Shown: positions 48,513 through 55,594 of the stretch, piece by piece
How positions within the stretch are numbered: position 1 is the stretch's first letter
How the letters are laid out: each line of letters begins with the position of its first letter
From: Sphingobium sp. TKS
GTDB taxonomy: Bacteria > Pseudomonadota > Alphaproteobacteria > Sphingomonadales > Sphingomonadaceae
Length of the DNA stretch: 64,000 nt
Assembly: GCF_001563265.1 (NCBI RefSeq)
Contig: NZ_CP005083.1
Location: 747,001-811,000, forward strand
Reading direction: 5' to 3'
Translations under genes and position numbers: made by a program
Notes under the pieces: generated by a model
What the model saw: the letters and a program-made list of their open reading frames with translations, nothing else
Database searches by the model: none
What the model was told of the DNA's origin: nothing

Positions 48513-49442
48513 GTGCCTGATTCAGAAGTTTCTCAATTCCAGCAATATCTTGCGGTTCGGCGCGTGAGCATTCGGATTGAAGCTATGAGTGCCCATGCGG
48601 TTGAAGACGCGATGGACTTTTCCCAGTCCTTGGCAAGGCGTCGGCAGCGGCCAAGCCATGCGAAGGTTCGCTCTACAACCCATCGGCGTGGTAGCACCTC
48701 GAAGCCCTTGGCTTTGTCGGAACGCTTGATGATCTGGATTGTCCACCTGCCCATGCCGACGAGAGCGGATCGTAGTTTGTCGCCGGCATAGCCGCCATCA
48801 GCGAACACATGGCGCAGCCAGGGGAACCGCGTGCGAACAGCGGCCAGCACATCGACAGCACCGTCGCGATCCTGAATGTCGGCGGTGTGGACGAGAATGA
48901 AGATCAGGAAGCCGCAGGTGTCTGTCAGGATGTGCCGCTTGCGGCCTTTGACCTTCTTGCCAGCGTCAAAGCCCGTAATTCCGCCACTTTCAGTGGTCTT
49001 CACCGACTGGCTATCGATCACTCCAGCACTCGGCGAGGCTTCGCGTCCTTCGATTCCCCGCAAGTTCATAACCAGCACGGTGTTGATGGCTTCAAACAGA
49101 CCGGCATCGCGCCAGGCGTAAAAGTAGCGCTGCACCGTCGACACCGGCGGAAAGCACTTGGGCAAAAGTCGCCACGCACACCCGCTCGCGGCAATGTAGA
49201 GTATCGCGTTCAAAACTTCGCGCATGTCTGCCGTTCGAGGTCGGCCTCCGCGCTTGGCCGGAGGAACGAATGGCGCTGACAGCGCCCACTCCGCATCGGT
49301 CATATCCGATGGATATCGCAATCCCTCCCGGCTATGCTCACGCCGGGCAATACCAGTCCATGTCACCATTCACTCCTTCTCTTCGCAAAGAGGCGTGAAT
49401 CACAACATGCTGGTATTGCTCAACAACTTTCGGTTCGGGCTC
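48513..49442 (-). mobile_element. IS5-family element nested in the outer IS
   Basis: A 930-bp element with imperfect inverted ends (GTGCCTGATTCAGAAGTT against GAGCCCGAACCGAAAGTT, both followed by CAAT.CCAGCA). TAA flanks it (48510-48512 and 49443-49445), again a TNA target. Beyond it to the right, 49446-49483 is the tail of the outer IS. Confidence 0.85.
48533..49369 (-). CDS. IS5-family transposase (inner element)
   Basis: A 278-residue IS5-family DDE transposase, related to but distinct from the outer one. It shows YPSDMTDAEWALSAPFVPPAKRGGRPRTADMREVLNAILY, the Asp in AGVIDSQSVKTTESGGITGFDAGKKVKGRKRHILTDTCG, HVFADGGYAG and PRRWVVERTFAWLGRCRRLAKDWE. Frame and ends look intact, so it could be the most recent insertion in the nest. 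Confidence 0.93.
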   Translation of the reverse strand: MVTWTGIARREHSREGLRYPSDMTDAEWALSAPFVPPAKRGGRPRTADMREVLNAILYIAASGCAWRLLPKCFPPVSTVQRYFYAWRDAGLFEAINTVLVMNLRGIEGREASPSAGVIDSQSVKTTESGGITGFDAGKKVKGRKRHILTDTCGFLIFILVHTADIQDRDGAVDVLAAVRTRFPWLRHVFADGGYAGDKLRSALVGMGRWTIQIIKRSDKAKGFEVLPRRWVVERTFAWLGRCRRLAKDWEKSIASSTAWALIASIRMLTRRTARYCWN

Positions 49443-49483
49443 TAACCCACTGATACCACTCAACTTAGTTTCGGATCGGGCTC

Positions 49484-49752
49484 TCATAGGTCGGGCCAAG
49501 AAACGAAGCCGCGTACTCAAACCGGGTGCTTTTTACAGTCTGACCAGACGCTTTGAAAGTAAAACCGGTTTCGTTGATCTCAAGGCTCGCCCCTCGAGAG
49601 CAATCGCCACGCGGCGCATACGAGCCATAGCTTCCTTCGAGATCCATGCCCTTCAATGACGTCAATGTCACTGCGCCCGCGACGCCGGGCAAGCCCAGAA
49701 AAATCCCTGCGAGAAAAACGGTAATGGAGCGCTTGGGCAGTTTGCTCGGCAT
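49484..49752 (-). pseudogene. Cargo gene, N-terminal piece with signal peptide
   Basis: Starts MPSKLPKRSITVFLAGIFLGLPGVAGA, a clear signal peptide, then LTSLKGMDLEGSYGSYAPRGDCSRGASLEINETGFTFKASG and reaches PTYE at the IS border. The rest is at 46557-47595. I do not recognise the family; the protein should be periplasmic. It is read toward the recombinases and starts 140 nt inside the right terminal repeat of the second element, so it is cargo of that element. Confidence 0.8.
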
Positions 49753-49892
49753 GGCAGATCTCCATGGCGGACAGCCTTGCATCGGGACCTCGATTGAAAG
49801 CGACGAACGACTGCCTCCGGGATTCTCTACAACCTGCACCATTCCAGCGGTGCCGACAATCCTAACGGCCCCAGCATTCAACCTTTTCAGGC

Positions 49893-49979
49893 AATTATCT
49901 GGAGTGAAATCATGGAAAACCGAAGAAAACCTGCGCCTCCCGCCGCCACGCTCGACATAAACTGCGACTGCAAAGAATA
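49893..49979 (-). repeat. Right 87-bp inverted repeat of second element
   Basis: Inverted partner of 44024-44110. Because it has an open frame on the plus strand it gives the last helicase piece a false N-terminus (ATG at 49912). Confidence 0.9.
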
Positions 49980-49983
49980 CGTG

Positions 49984-51747
49984 ATCGACTATCTCGCCAA
50001 GAGCTTTCCTGTCCGCCTGATGGCAGTGTTCACAGACGAAAACGGCAACCCTCGGTCCGAGCCGATGAGTGACCAGCAAGGCGCACCTGTGCTTTGCCGC
50101 TCCGCGCTGGCCGCGCGCGACCGGATGATCGAGCAGCTCTGCGCCCTGCCGCCGATTGCTACTGCGCTCGATGCCATCATTGAGCGCTTCGGCGTTGACC
50201 AAGTGGCGGAAGTCACCGGTCGCACACGTCGGCTCATCGTCGGCCGCGATGGTCGCCAGAAACTCCAATCCCGCTCGCCGCGCGCCAATGTGGCCGAAAC
50301 CCAGGCATTCATGGACGGTGCCAAGCGCATCCTGGTGTTCTCCGATGCCGGAGGAACGGGGCGCAGCTACCACGCCGATCTGGCCGCGAAGAACCAGGCC
50401 CGCCGCGTCCACTTCCTGCTCGAGCCGGGCTGGCGGGCTGACGCCGCAATCCAGGGGCTCGGCCGGACCAATCGCACTAACCAGGCATCGGCCCCGCTGT
50501 TCAGGCCCGTGACGACAGATGTGCGCGGCGAGCGCCGCTTCATCTCGACGATCGCTCGGCGCCTCGACAGCCTGGGAGCTCTGACGCGCGGGCAGCGCCA
50601 GACCGGCGGGCAAAACCTGTTCGATCCGGCCGACAATCTCGAAAGCATCTACGCCAAGGAGGCGCTCCACCGCTGGTTCGGCCTATTGTTCACGGCAAAG
50701 CTCGAAGCGGTCAGTCTCGGGCGCTTCCAGGAGCTGACAGGCCTCCGGATCGAAGCGCCTGACGGGTCGATGGTCGATGACCTGCCGTCGATCCAGCGGT
50801 GGCTCAATCGCATCCTGGCGCTTCCCATTGCTCTGCAGAACGCGATCTTCGATGAGTTCATGGGACTGGTCGAAGCGCGCATCGATGCCGCGCGGCAGGC
50901 CGGCACACTCGACCTCGGCCTGGAGACCATCGCAGTCGAGGAGTTCACGATCCTGTCGGACACGTTGCTGCGCACCGATCCGGCATCGGGCGCGACCACC
51001 CATCTGCTGGAACTGGAAATCGCCAGAGCCTTGAAGCCGCTCACCCTGAAGCGGCTTGAGGAGCTTCACGGCCTTAATGGCCAGCGACAGCGGCCGGTTC
51101 GGAACGCCCGCTCAAGTCGGGTCGCCTTGCTCGTGCCTGCCCGCAGTATTCTTGCTGATGACGGCACCCGCGTTTTCCGCTTCGAATTGCTTCGCCCGAT
51201 GAAGCGCAGCCACATCACCGAGGATCAGCTCGCTGAGAGCAGCTGGGAGGGGATCTCCGTCGACATTTTCCGCGAGGCCTGGGTCGCCGAGGTGGAAGAG
51301 GCGAGGACCAGCCACAAGCGCGAGCGCCTCTATCTCGCGACGGGCCTACTGCTTCCGGTCTGGGACAAGCTCCCTTCGGATTTCGTCAGGGTTAGTCGCA
51401 TCTCGGCGGCGGATGGCCGTTCGCTCCTTGGCCGCGAGGTTCCCGCCCATTGTGTGCCCGAACTGTGCCGAGCGCTGGGTCTGGAACGCGAGCAAACGCT
51501 TTCCGCCGACGACATTGTCCAGACCGTCCTGGCAACGGGGAGGGCCATGGAGTTCGCGGGCCGCGAGCTGCTTATGGTCAAGCGCAGCCTGGTCAATGGG
51601 TCACAGCGACTTGAGCTTACGGGATGGAGTGCTGCTCGGCTCGACTGGTACAAGGCCCAAGGCTGCTTTACCGAGATCATCCGCTATCAGACCCGGCTCT
51701 TCGTGCCGATCGAGGGCGCGGCGAGCGTGATTACCAGACTGGCATGA
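49984..51747 (+). pseudogene. Strawberry-notch-type helicase, C-terminal piece (3 of 3)
   Basis: The last 587 codons, beginning IDYLAKSFPVRLMAVFTDENG. It holds the second helicase lobe, RILVFSDAGGTGRSYHADLAAKNQ, and motif VI in AAIQGLGRTNRTNQASAPLF, followed by a large C-terminal domain (Helicase_C_4 type). The frame is open from an ATG at 49912, so a protein with 24 residues of repeat-derived N-terminus could be made, but without the ATP-binding lobe. The rebuilt full protein would be about 1,410 residues, the usual size in these islands. Confidence 0.88.
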
Positions 51748-51760
51748 TGGGCAGAGTTCC

Positions 51761-51800
51761 TTGCCAAATGGCATTATTTGCCATATATGATGCCATATGG
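51761..51800 (+). promoter_or_regulatory. Operator/promoter of the Xre-RES module
   Basis: Four TGCCA-type half-sites lie just upstream of the antitoxin gene: an inverted pair TGCCA-AA-TGGCA (51762-51773) and two direct copies TGCCATAT at 51779 and 51791. AT-rich TATATGAT inside could be a -10 box. Autorepression by the antitoxin is usual for this family. Confidence 0.6.
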
Positions 51801-51809
51801 AGAACTGCC

Positions 51810-52223
51810 ATGCTGGCTCTGCAACCCGTTGATACTTCCGTTACCGCCTTCCGTCCCGATCCGATTACCCAGGATGAGGCAGCTGCCATGTTCCGGGCAG
51901 TCCTCAATCTGTTCGGCAAATGGGAACTGACCGACGAGCAGGCGGCAACCCTGCTCGACATGCCGGTTCGATCCTATCGGCGCTGGAAGGCAGAAGGGCC
52001 TGGGCGCGTTTCGCGCGATGGGCGTGCGCGCCTCTCCAACCTGATGGGCATCCACAAAGCGCTTCGGATCATCTTTTCGGAGGCAACCCGCGGCTATTCA
52101 TGGCTCAGGGCGGCTAACGATGCGTTCGGTGGAGTTAGTGCTCTCGACGTGATGCTCGGGGGTGAACTCACCGACATCATGCGGGTGCGTCGCTACCTCG
52201 ACGCCGAGCGCGGTGGCTGGTGA
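51810..52223 (+). CDS. Antitoxin, Xre/MbcA/ParS toxin-binding family
   Basis: The 137-residue product has an HTH-like N-terminal half (MFRAVLNLFGKWELTDEQAATLLDMPVRSYRRW) and a C-terminal DUF2384/MbcA-ParS toxin-binding domain (LRIIFSEATRGYSWLRAANDAFGGVSALDVML). It is the partner of the RES toxin next door. I choose the ATG at 51810, with GGAG 8 nt upstream; in-frame starts at 51747 and 51768 fall inside the operator-like repeats. Its stop overlaps the toxin's GTG start. It should neutralise the toxin and repress the operon. Confidence 0.9.
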   Translation: MLALQPVDTSVTAFRPDPITQDEAAAMFRAVLNLFGKWELTDEQAATLLDMPVRSYRRWKAEGPGRVSRDGRARLSNLMGIHKALRIIFSEATRGYSWLRAANDAFGGVSALDVMLGGELTDIMRVRRYLDAERGGW

Positions 52224-52954
52224 GCGGAATAGCGGATATCCCCGTTTCCCGAGTTGAGTGGAAGGGCGCTGTCAGGATCATCCGCAGTGCCTTTCCACCG
52301 ATCGACCTGTTCGAAGATATCGCTGATCCCGCGGACTGGCCGCTTTTGATCTCGGCAGAGCAGAAGACCAATCCCCGCATCATGGCGACGATTGGCAACC
52401 TCGACCTCGTGCCTGCTGACCGCCGCGTCGGCGGCGGCGGTGCTTCCTACCTAATGGCGCCATTCACCCACGTCAGCACCGACCGGCCAAGTCGTTTTAC
52501 CGACGGCAGTTACGGTGTGCTCTATGTCGGGGATAGGTTCGAGACTGCGCTGTTCGAGACAATCCACCACCATGCCCGCTTCATGAAACGGACAAAGGAA
52601 ACGCCTGGCTGGACCTCGCAGTTCCGAGAGATCGCCATGTCGGTCGATGCGAACTTGCATGATCTCCGAACTTTGGCGGGGAATCCGGATCCGGCGCTCG
52701 ATCCTGACAGCTACACCGCCTCCCAAGCGCTGGCGCGGCACCTCAGGGGCTCGGGATCGGACGGGATTGCCTACCCGAGCATTCGGAATCCCGGTGGAGA
52801 ATGCGTTGCGCTCTTCTACCCGGACCGCGCGTCAAATCCGCTCCAGGGGCGACACCTCGACTATCACTGGAATGGGACGCGCGTCGATCTCGTGCGTGAT
52901 GCCGGCTCAGGGGCTGTGTTCCGCGTCATCGACTTGCCCATCGATCCTGTCTGA
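52220..52954 (+). CDS. RES-domain toxin (NAD-degrading family)
   Basis: The 244-residue product is a RES-domain toxin. The conserved Arg/Glu/Ser signature is seen as YGVLYVGDRFETALFETIHHH, with later ALARHLRGSGSDGIAYPSIRNPGGECVALFYPD. RES toxins of Xre-RES pairs degrade NAD+ and arrest growth. It starts with GTG overlapping the antitoxin stop (GTGA). On an integrated island such a pair probably keeps the island in the population, and may also serve in phage defence. Confidence 0.9.
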   Translation: MSGIADIPVSRVEWKGAVRIIRSAFPPIDLFEDIADPADWPLLISAEQKTNPRIMATIGNLDLVPADRRVGGGGASYLMAPFTHVSTDRPSRFTDGSYGVLYVGDRFETALFETIHHHARFMKRTKETPGWTSQFREIAMSVDANLHDLRTLAGNPDPALDPDSYTASQALARHLRGSGSDGIAYPSIRNPGGECVALFYPDRASNPLQGRHLDYHWNGTRVDLVRDAGSGAVFRVIDLPIDPV

Positions 52955-53025
52955 GCGCATGAGTTGGGTTTCCGGCCAACTGCTGTAGGATCTCGGTGCG
53001 CACTGGGCAGCCAGCAGGATCATGC

Positions 53026-53532
53026 CTACGCACCAGCCTTCACAAGTTCATGGAGGGCCTTGTCCGGCGAAATCGGGCCCTTGTACAGTGGGCTACATGG
53101 TGTCTCCGCTAGCTTGGCGGATATCGCCAGAAGGTCATCATCTTCGCCCTTTTCATAGGCATAGGCGGCCAACCAAAACTCGGCCTGCCGAACGAACTCA
53201 TTGAGGATGCCCACGACGCTCCGGTTCGCAGTTTTTGCGTACTGGACCTTGTCCATCCGCCAGACTTCCTGGGCAATGAATTCGCTTGGGGCGCCGTGCT
53301 CTTTCAGGACTAGCGCCAATTGCGCGGGAAATCGCCGAGCGAGTGTGGCCGCTGGGGCCAGCGGCATAAGCACTGGAAGCAGCGTTCGCTCAGAAACCAG
53401 CAAAGCCACTTGCGGCTTCCAGAACAGGATGGTTGCGTACCAGTTGCCCAGCACGGTGTCGCTTTGCCCAGCGGTAACGATATCCGGTTTGATCCGATTG
53501 AGCAGCTTATTCGTGCAATGAAGGTGGAACAT
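53026..53532 (-). CDS. Hypothetical protein, DUF6933-like
   Basis: The 168-residue product starts MFHLHCTNKLLNRIKPD and contains LGNWYATILFWKPQVALLVSERTLLPVLMPLAPA. This resembles the DUF6933 family, whose function is unknown; the assignment is from memory and only moderate. No membrane segment or known catalytic motif is seen. It is convergent with the RES toxin gene and sits between two conflict modules, so a defence or accessory role is possible but unproven. Confidence 0.6.
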   Translation of the reverse strand: MFHLHCTNKLLNRIKPDIVTAGQSDTVLGNWYATILFWKPQVALLVSERTLLPVLMPLAPAATLARRFPAQLALVLKEHGAPSEFIAQEVWRMDKVQYAKTANRSVVGILNEFVRQAEFWLAAYAYEKGEDDDLLAISAKLAETPCSPLYKGPISPDKALHELVKAGA

Positions 53533-53915
53533 CGCGGAACGGGATAGTGTTCGCTGTTCGGCACGTCCACCGACACATTTGGTCTCGCAGCGGCGATGTC
53601 AATTGCCGCCCAAGTGAGGCCGCCCCACGCCAGCACCAGAACCAGAACGGATGTACCTACCCAGACACGCTCTTCTAACTTGCTGGAGCGCCCGACAGCA
53701 ATCCGCACCAATGTGAGGCACCCAGCAATGGCCTAGTCAATTCCGCAAGCGCCATTTCAGTCGTTGTTCGCGAGATTTAACAGGACGAATTTCCATCGCC
53801 GTTGAAGAAAGCAGATCGTCACAACTTACATCGGGAAGGCCCACACCCAGATTAGCCATGTTCTCTTGACCTTGCAGGGCAACTTCAACAGCATGGCGCA
53901 CAAGGGGGTAAGCGG
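53533..53915. other. Gap before the ABC-3C operon
   Basis: No convincing gene. On the minus strand two short open frames appear: one with a single hydrophobic helix (from 53711, VWVGTSVLVLVLAWGG) and one ending at 53737 (MANLGVGLPDVSCDD). Neither has a ribosome site or known product. The right part should hold the promoter of the ABC-3C operon. Confidence 0.4.
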
Positions 53916-55085
53916 ATGAATGCGGAGATGAAACCTGCCAAGCACAGCGCCGCTGGGCAATATCTAGGCTTTGCCTTGCAGCCAGTGCGGGTCTTTTATC
54001 ATCTGCTGACAAGCCCGAAAGGCGCTAAGGTATCTCTGGAGTTCAAGGACGACGTTGCGGTCCATCATGCGGACGGCACGCTGTTGCTGGAGCAGACCAA
54101 GAGTGCGCTCCGGCAAAACCCGGTGTCTGACTGGGCCAGCGATCTCTGGAAAACGTTCGAGAACTGGCGAGCCATGCTAGTCGGCAAAGAGATCGATGCG
54201 GGCTTTACCAATTACCGCCTGTATGTGACGCCGCAGAAAAAGGGTGATTTCGTGCAGGCGTTGTCGGCGGCTGACGACGTCGCTACCGCCGAGGCTGCGT
54301 TGAAGGTCGTTCGGACCAAGCTGGCGAAACTGAAGACGGTGCCTAGTTGCGCCGAGTATCTCCAGCCGTTTCTCGATGCGCCTGTCGAACAGCAGATGGC
54401 GATCGTGACGCGGTTTGCACTGGAGTCGGAAGGGGCAGATCCCCTCGATGTGATCCGGGCCGTTCTCTTACCGGTCATCAGCGAGAACCAAATCGACGTC
54501 CTTATTAAGTCCGGTATCGGACAGGCCAAGCAGGCGCTCGACCGTCTCATTCAGCGGGGCGAGCGTCCGATACTGGATGCAGACGCCTTCCGGCGCGATT
54601 TTCACGCGTTCGTCCGGCAAAACAATATGCCTGGCCTGCTCACGTCGTTCGGCGGTGTGCCAAGCGACGACCTGGTGGCCGACATCGCCTCAACTAGGCC
54701 GACCTTCATCCGGCAGCTCGAGCTCATCGAAGCCAATGACGAAGAGCGACTGCGTGCCGTCAGCGACTATCTGCGGGCTTCGGCTGACAAGGCCGACTGG
54801 GCTGATCGCGGCGTGATCTTTCCCGGCAGCCTCGATACCTGGGACGATGATCTTGCTAGGCGGCATGCCATGATCCGGGGCGATATCTCAGATCTTCATT
54901 CTGCCCGATCTGCAGCGGTTCAGGGGCGGCTGGTCTACCGTCAGTGCGCCCAGCATCAGGCCCCGCTCGAAGGGCGGGTGGTACCAGGACATTTCGTCCA
55001 CGGCTGTTTCAATGATCTAGCCGATCGCCGCCGATTAGGGTGGCACACGGACTATGATTCGCTTCTGGGAGACGCCCCCGAATGA
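53916..55085 (+). CDS. ABC-3C system effector with nuclease-like N-terminus
   Basis: A 389-residue protein, first of three overlapping genes. The N-terminal part has a PD-(D/E)xK-nuclease-like pattern: VSLEFKDDVAVHHADGTLLLEQTKSAL (Glu42, Asp45/46, Glu59, Lys62), similar to DUF4297/Cap4-type effectors. The C-terminus HGCFNDLADRRRLGWHTDY is the tail typical of ABC-three-component effectors. These systems are predicted to defend against phages or plasmids. Its stop overlaps the next start (ATGA). The nuclease call is inference. Confidence 0.78.
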   Translation: MNAEMKPAKHSAAGQYLGFALQPVRVFYHLLTSPKGAKVSLEFKDDVAVHHADGTLLLEQTKSALRQNPVSDWASDLWKTFENWRAMLVGKEIDAGFTNYRLYVTPQKKGDFVQALSAADDVATAEAALKVVRTKLAKLKTVPSCAEYLQPFLDAPVEQQMAIVTRFALESEGADPLDVIRAVLLPVISENQIDVLIKSGIGQAKQALDRLIQRGERPILDADAFRRDFHAFVRQNNMPGLLTSFGGVPSDDLVADIASTRPTFIRQLELIEANDEERLRAVSDYLRASADKADWADRGVIFPGSLDTWDDDLARRHAMIRGDISDLHSARSAAVQGRLVYRQCAQHQAPLEGRVVPGHFVHGCFNDLADRRRLGWHTDYDSLLGDAPE

Positions 55086-55594
55086 CGGCCTTCGCAAGCG
55101 CAGACCTCACCGAACTCGACCTCGTTCAGAATCCTGCTATCGGTGCCTATCTCATCTGGAATTTCACGTTGGGATATCAGGAGGATGGTGCCGCCGAGGC
55201 CGCGCCGTTCCTGCTCGCTTTCCTCGTGCTGCCCATGCTCCTACACCGGCAGACGTTTGACGCCGTCACATCAACTAGGAAAGCATCCGGTCTAACCCTA
55301 TTCGCAGCCAAGTTTGACCGCGAACGCGAAGCCCTAGTTGAACTCCACTCACGCGCACGATTGCTGAGGCAGCTCAGCCTCCAGTCGATCGGCGTCGCAT
55401 CGACATCTCGGCTCATTCGCATCGATCATGGCTCCGCGCTGCTGCACGGATATCCGCTCGATCTTCTCGATGTGAAGAAGCCCTCCATCCCTGAACGGCT
55501 GAAAGGATTTTCGAGCGCTGCCGACAAGATCGGCTACTGGTTTTCCAAGCTCGGCCTTCCACAGATCGCCTCAACCTTGAGGATCGACTTCTAA
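55082..55594 (+). CDS. ABC-3C system middle component
   Basis: A 170-residue protein with EDGAAEAAPFLLAFLVLPMLLHRQTFDAV and SALLHGYPLDLLDVKKPSIPERLKGFSSAADKIGYWFSKLG. It matches the small middle component of ABC-three-component systems, which links ATPase and effector. It overlaps the effector gene by four bases, and its stop shares one base with the ATPase start. No catalytic motif is seen. Confidence 0.78.
   Translation: MTAFASADLTELDLVQNPAIGAYLIWNFTLGYQEDGAAEAAPFLLAFLVLPMLLHRQTFDAVTSTRKASGLTLFAAKFDREREALVELHSRARLLRQLSLQSIGVASTSRLIRIDHGSALLHGYPLDLLDVKKPSIPERLKGFSSAADKIGYWFSKLGLPQIASTLRIDF

Larger units (their letters stand above)
47596..49483 (-). mobile_element. IS5-family element (IS1031-like) carrying a second IS
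   Basis: Ends match as inverted repeats beginning GAG[TC]C[GC]GAT[TC]CGAAACTAA. A 3-bp duplication TCA (47593-47595 and 49484-49486) flanks it, fitting the TNA targets of the IS1031 subgroup. Its own length is about 0.95 kb; the remaining 0.93 kb is another IS5-family copy inserted 66 nt upstream of the transposase start. It splits the cargo gene in frame. Confidence 0.88.
44000..49980 (+). mobile_element. Second recombinase element with 87-bp inverted repeats and cargo
   Basis: A 6.0-kb insertion in the helicase gene. Terminal inverted repeats of about 87 bp (44024-44110 and 49893-49979) differ at only a few bases. GTG occurs at both junctions (43997-43999, 49981-49983). As in the first element, a 24-nt extension separates target from left repeat and one base lies at the right. 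It carries two tyrosine recombinase genes, a cargo gene read toward them, and two nested IS5-family elements. Without the nested IS copies it is about 4.1 kb. Confidence 0.87.

Noticed and set aside
49912..49983. Apparent N-terminus of the C-terminal helicase piece
   Set aside because: These codons come from the right inverted repeat of the second element, not from the helicase gene.
53310..53711. Minus-strand frame with one hydrophobic helix
   Set aside because: Its second half overlaps the DUF6933-like gene in another frame and there is no ribosome site; could be a remnant, but not supportable.
53737..54012. Minus-strand frame overlapping the start of the ABC-3C effector
   Set aside because: It overlaps a better-supported gene, has no recognisable features, and lacks a ribosome site.
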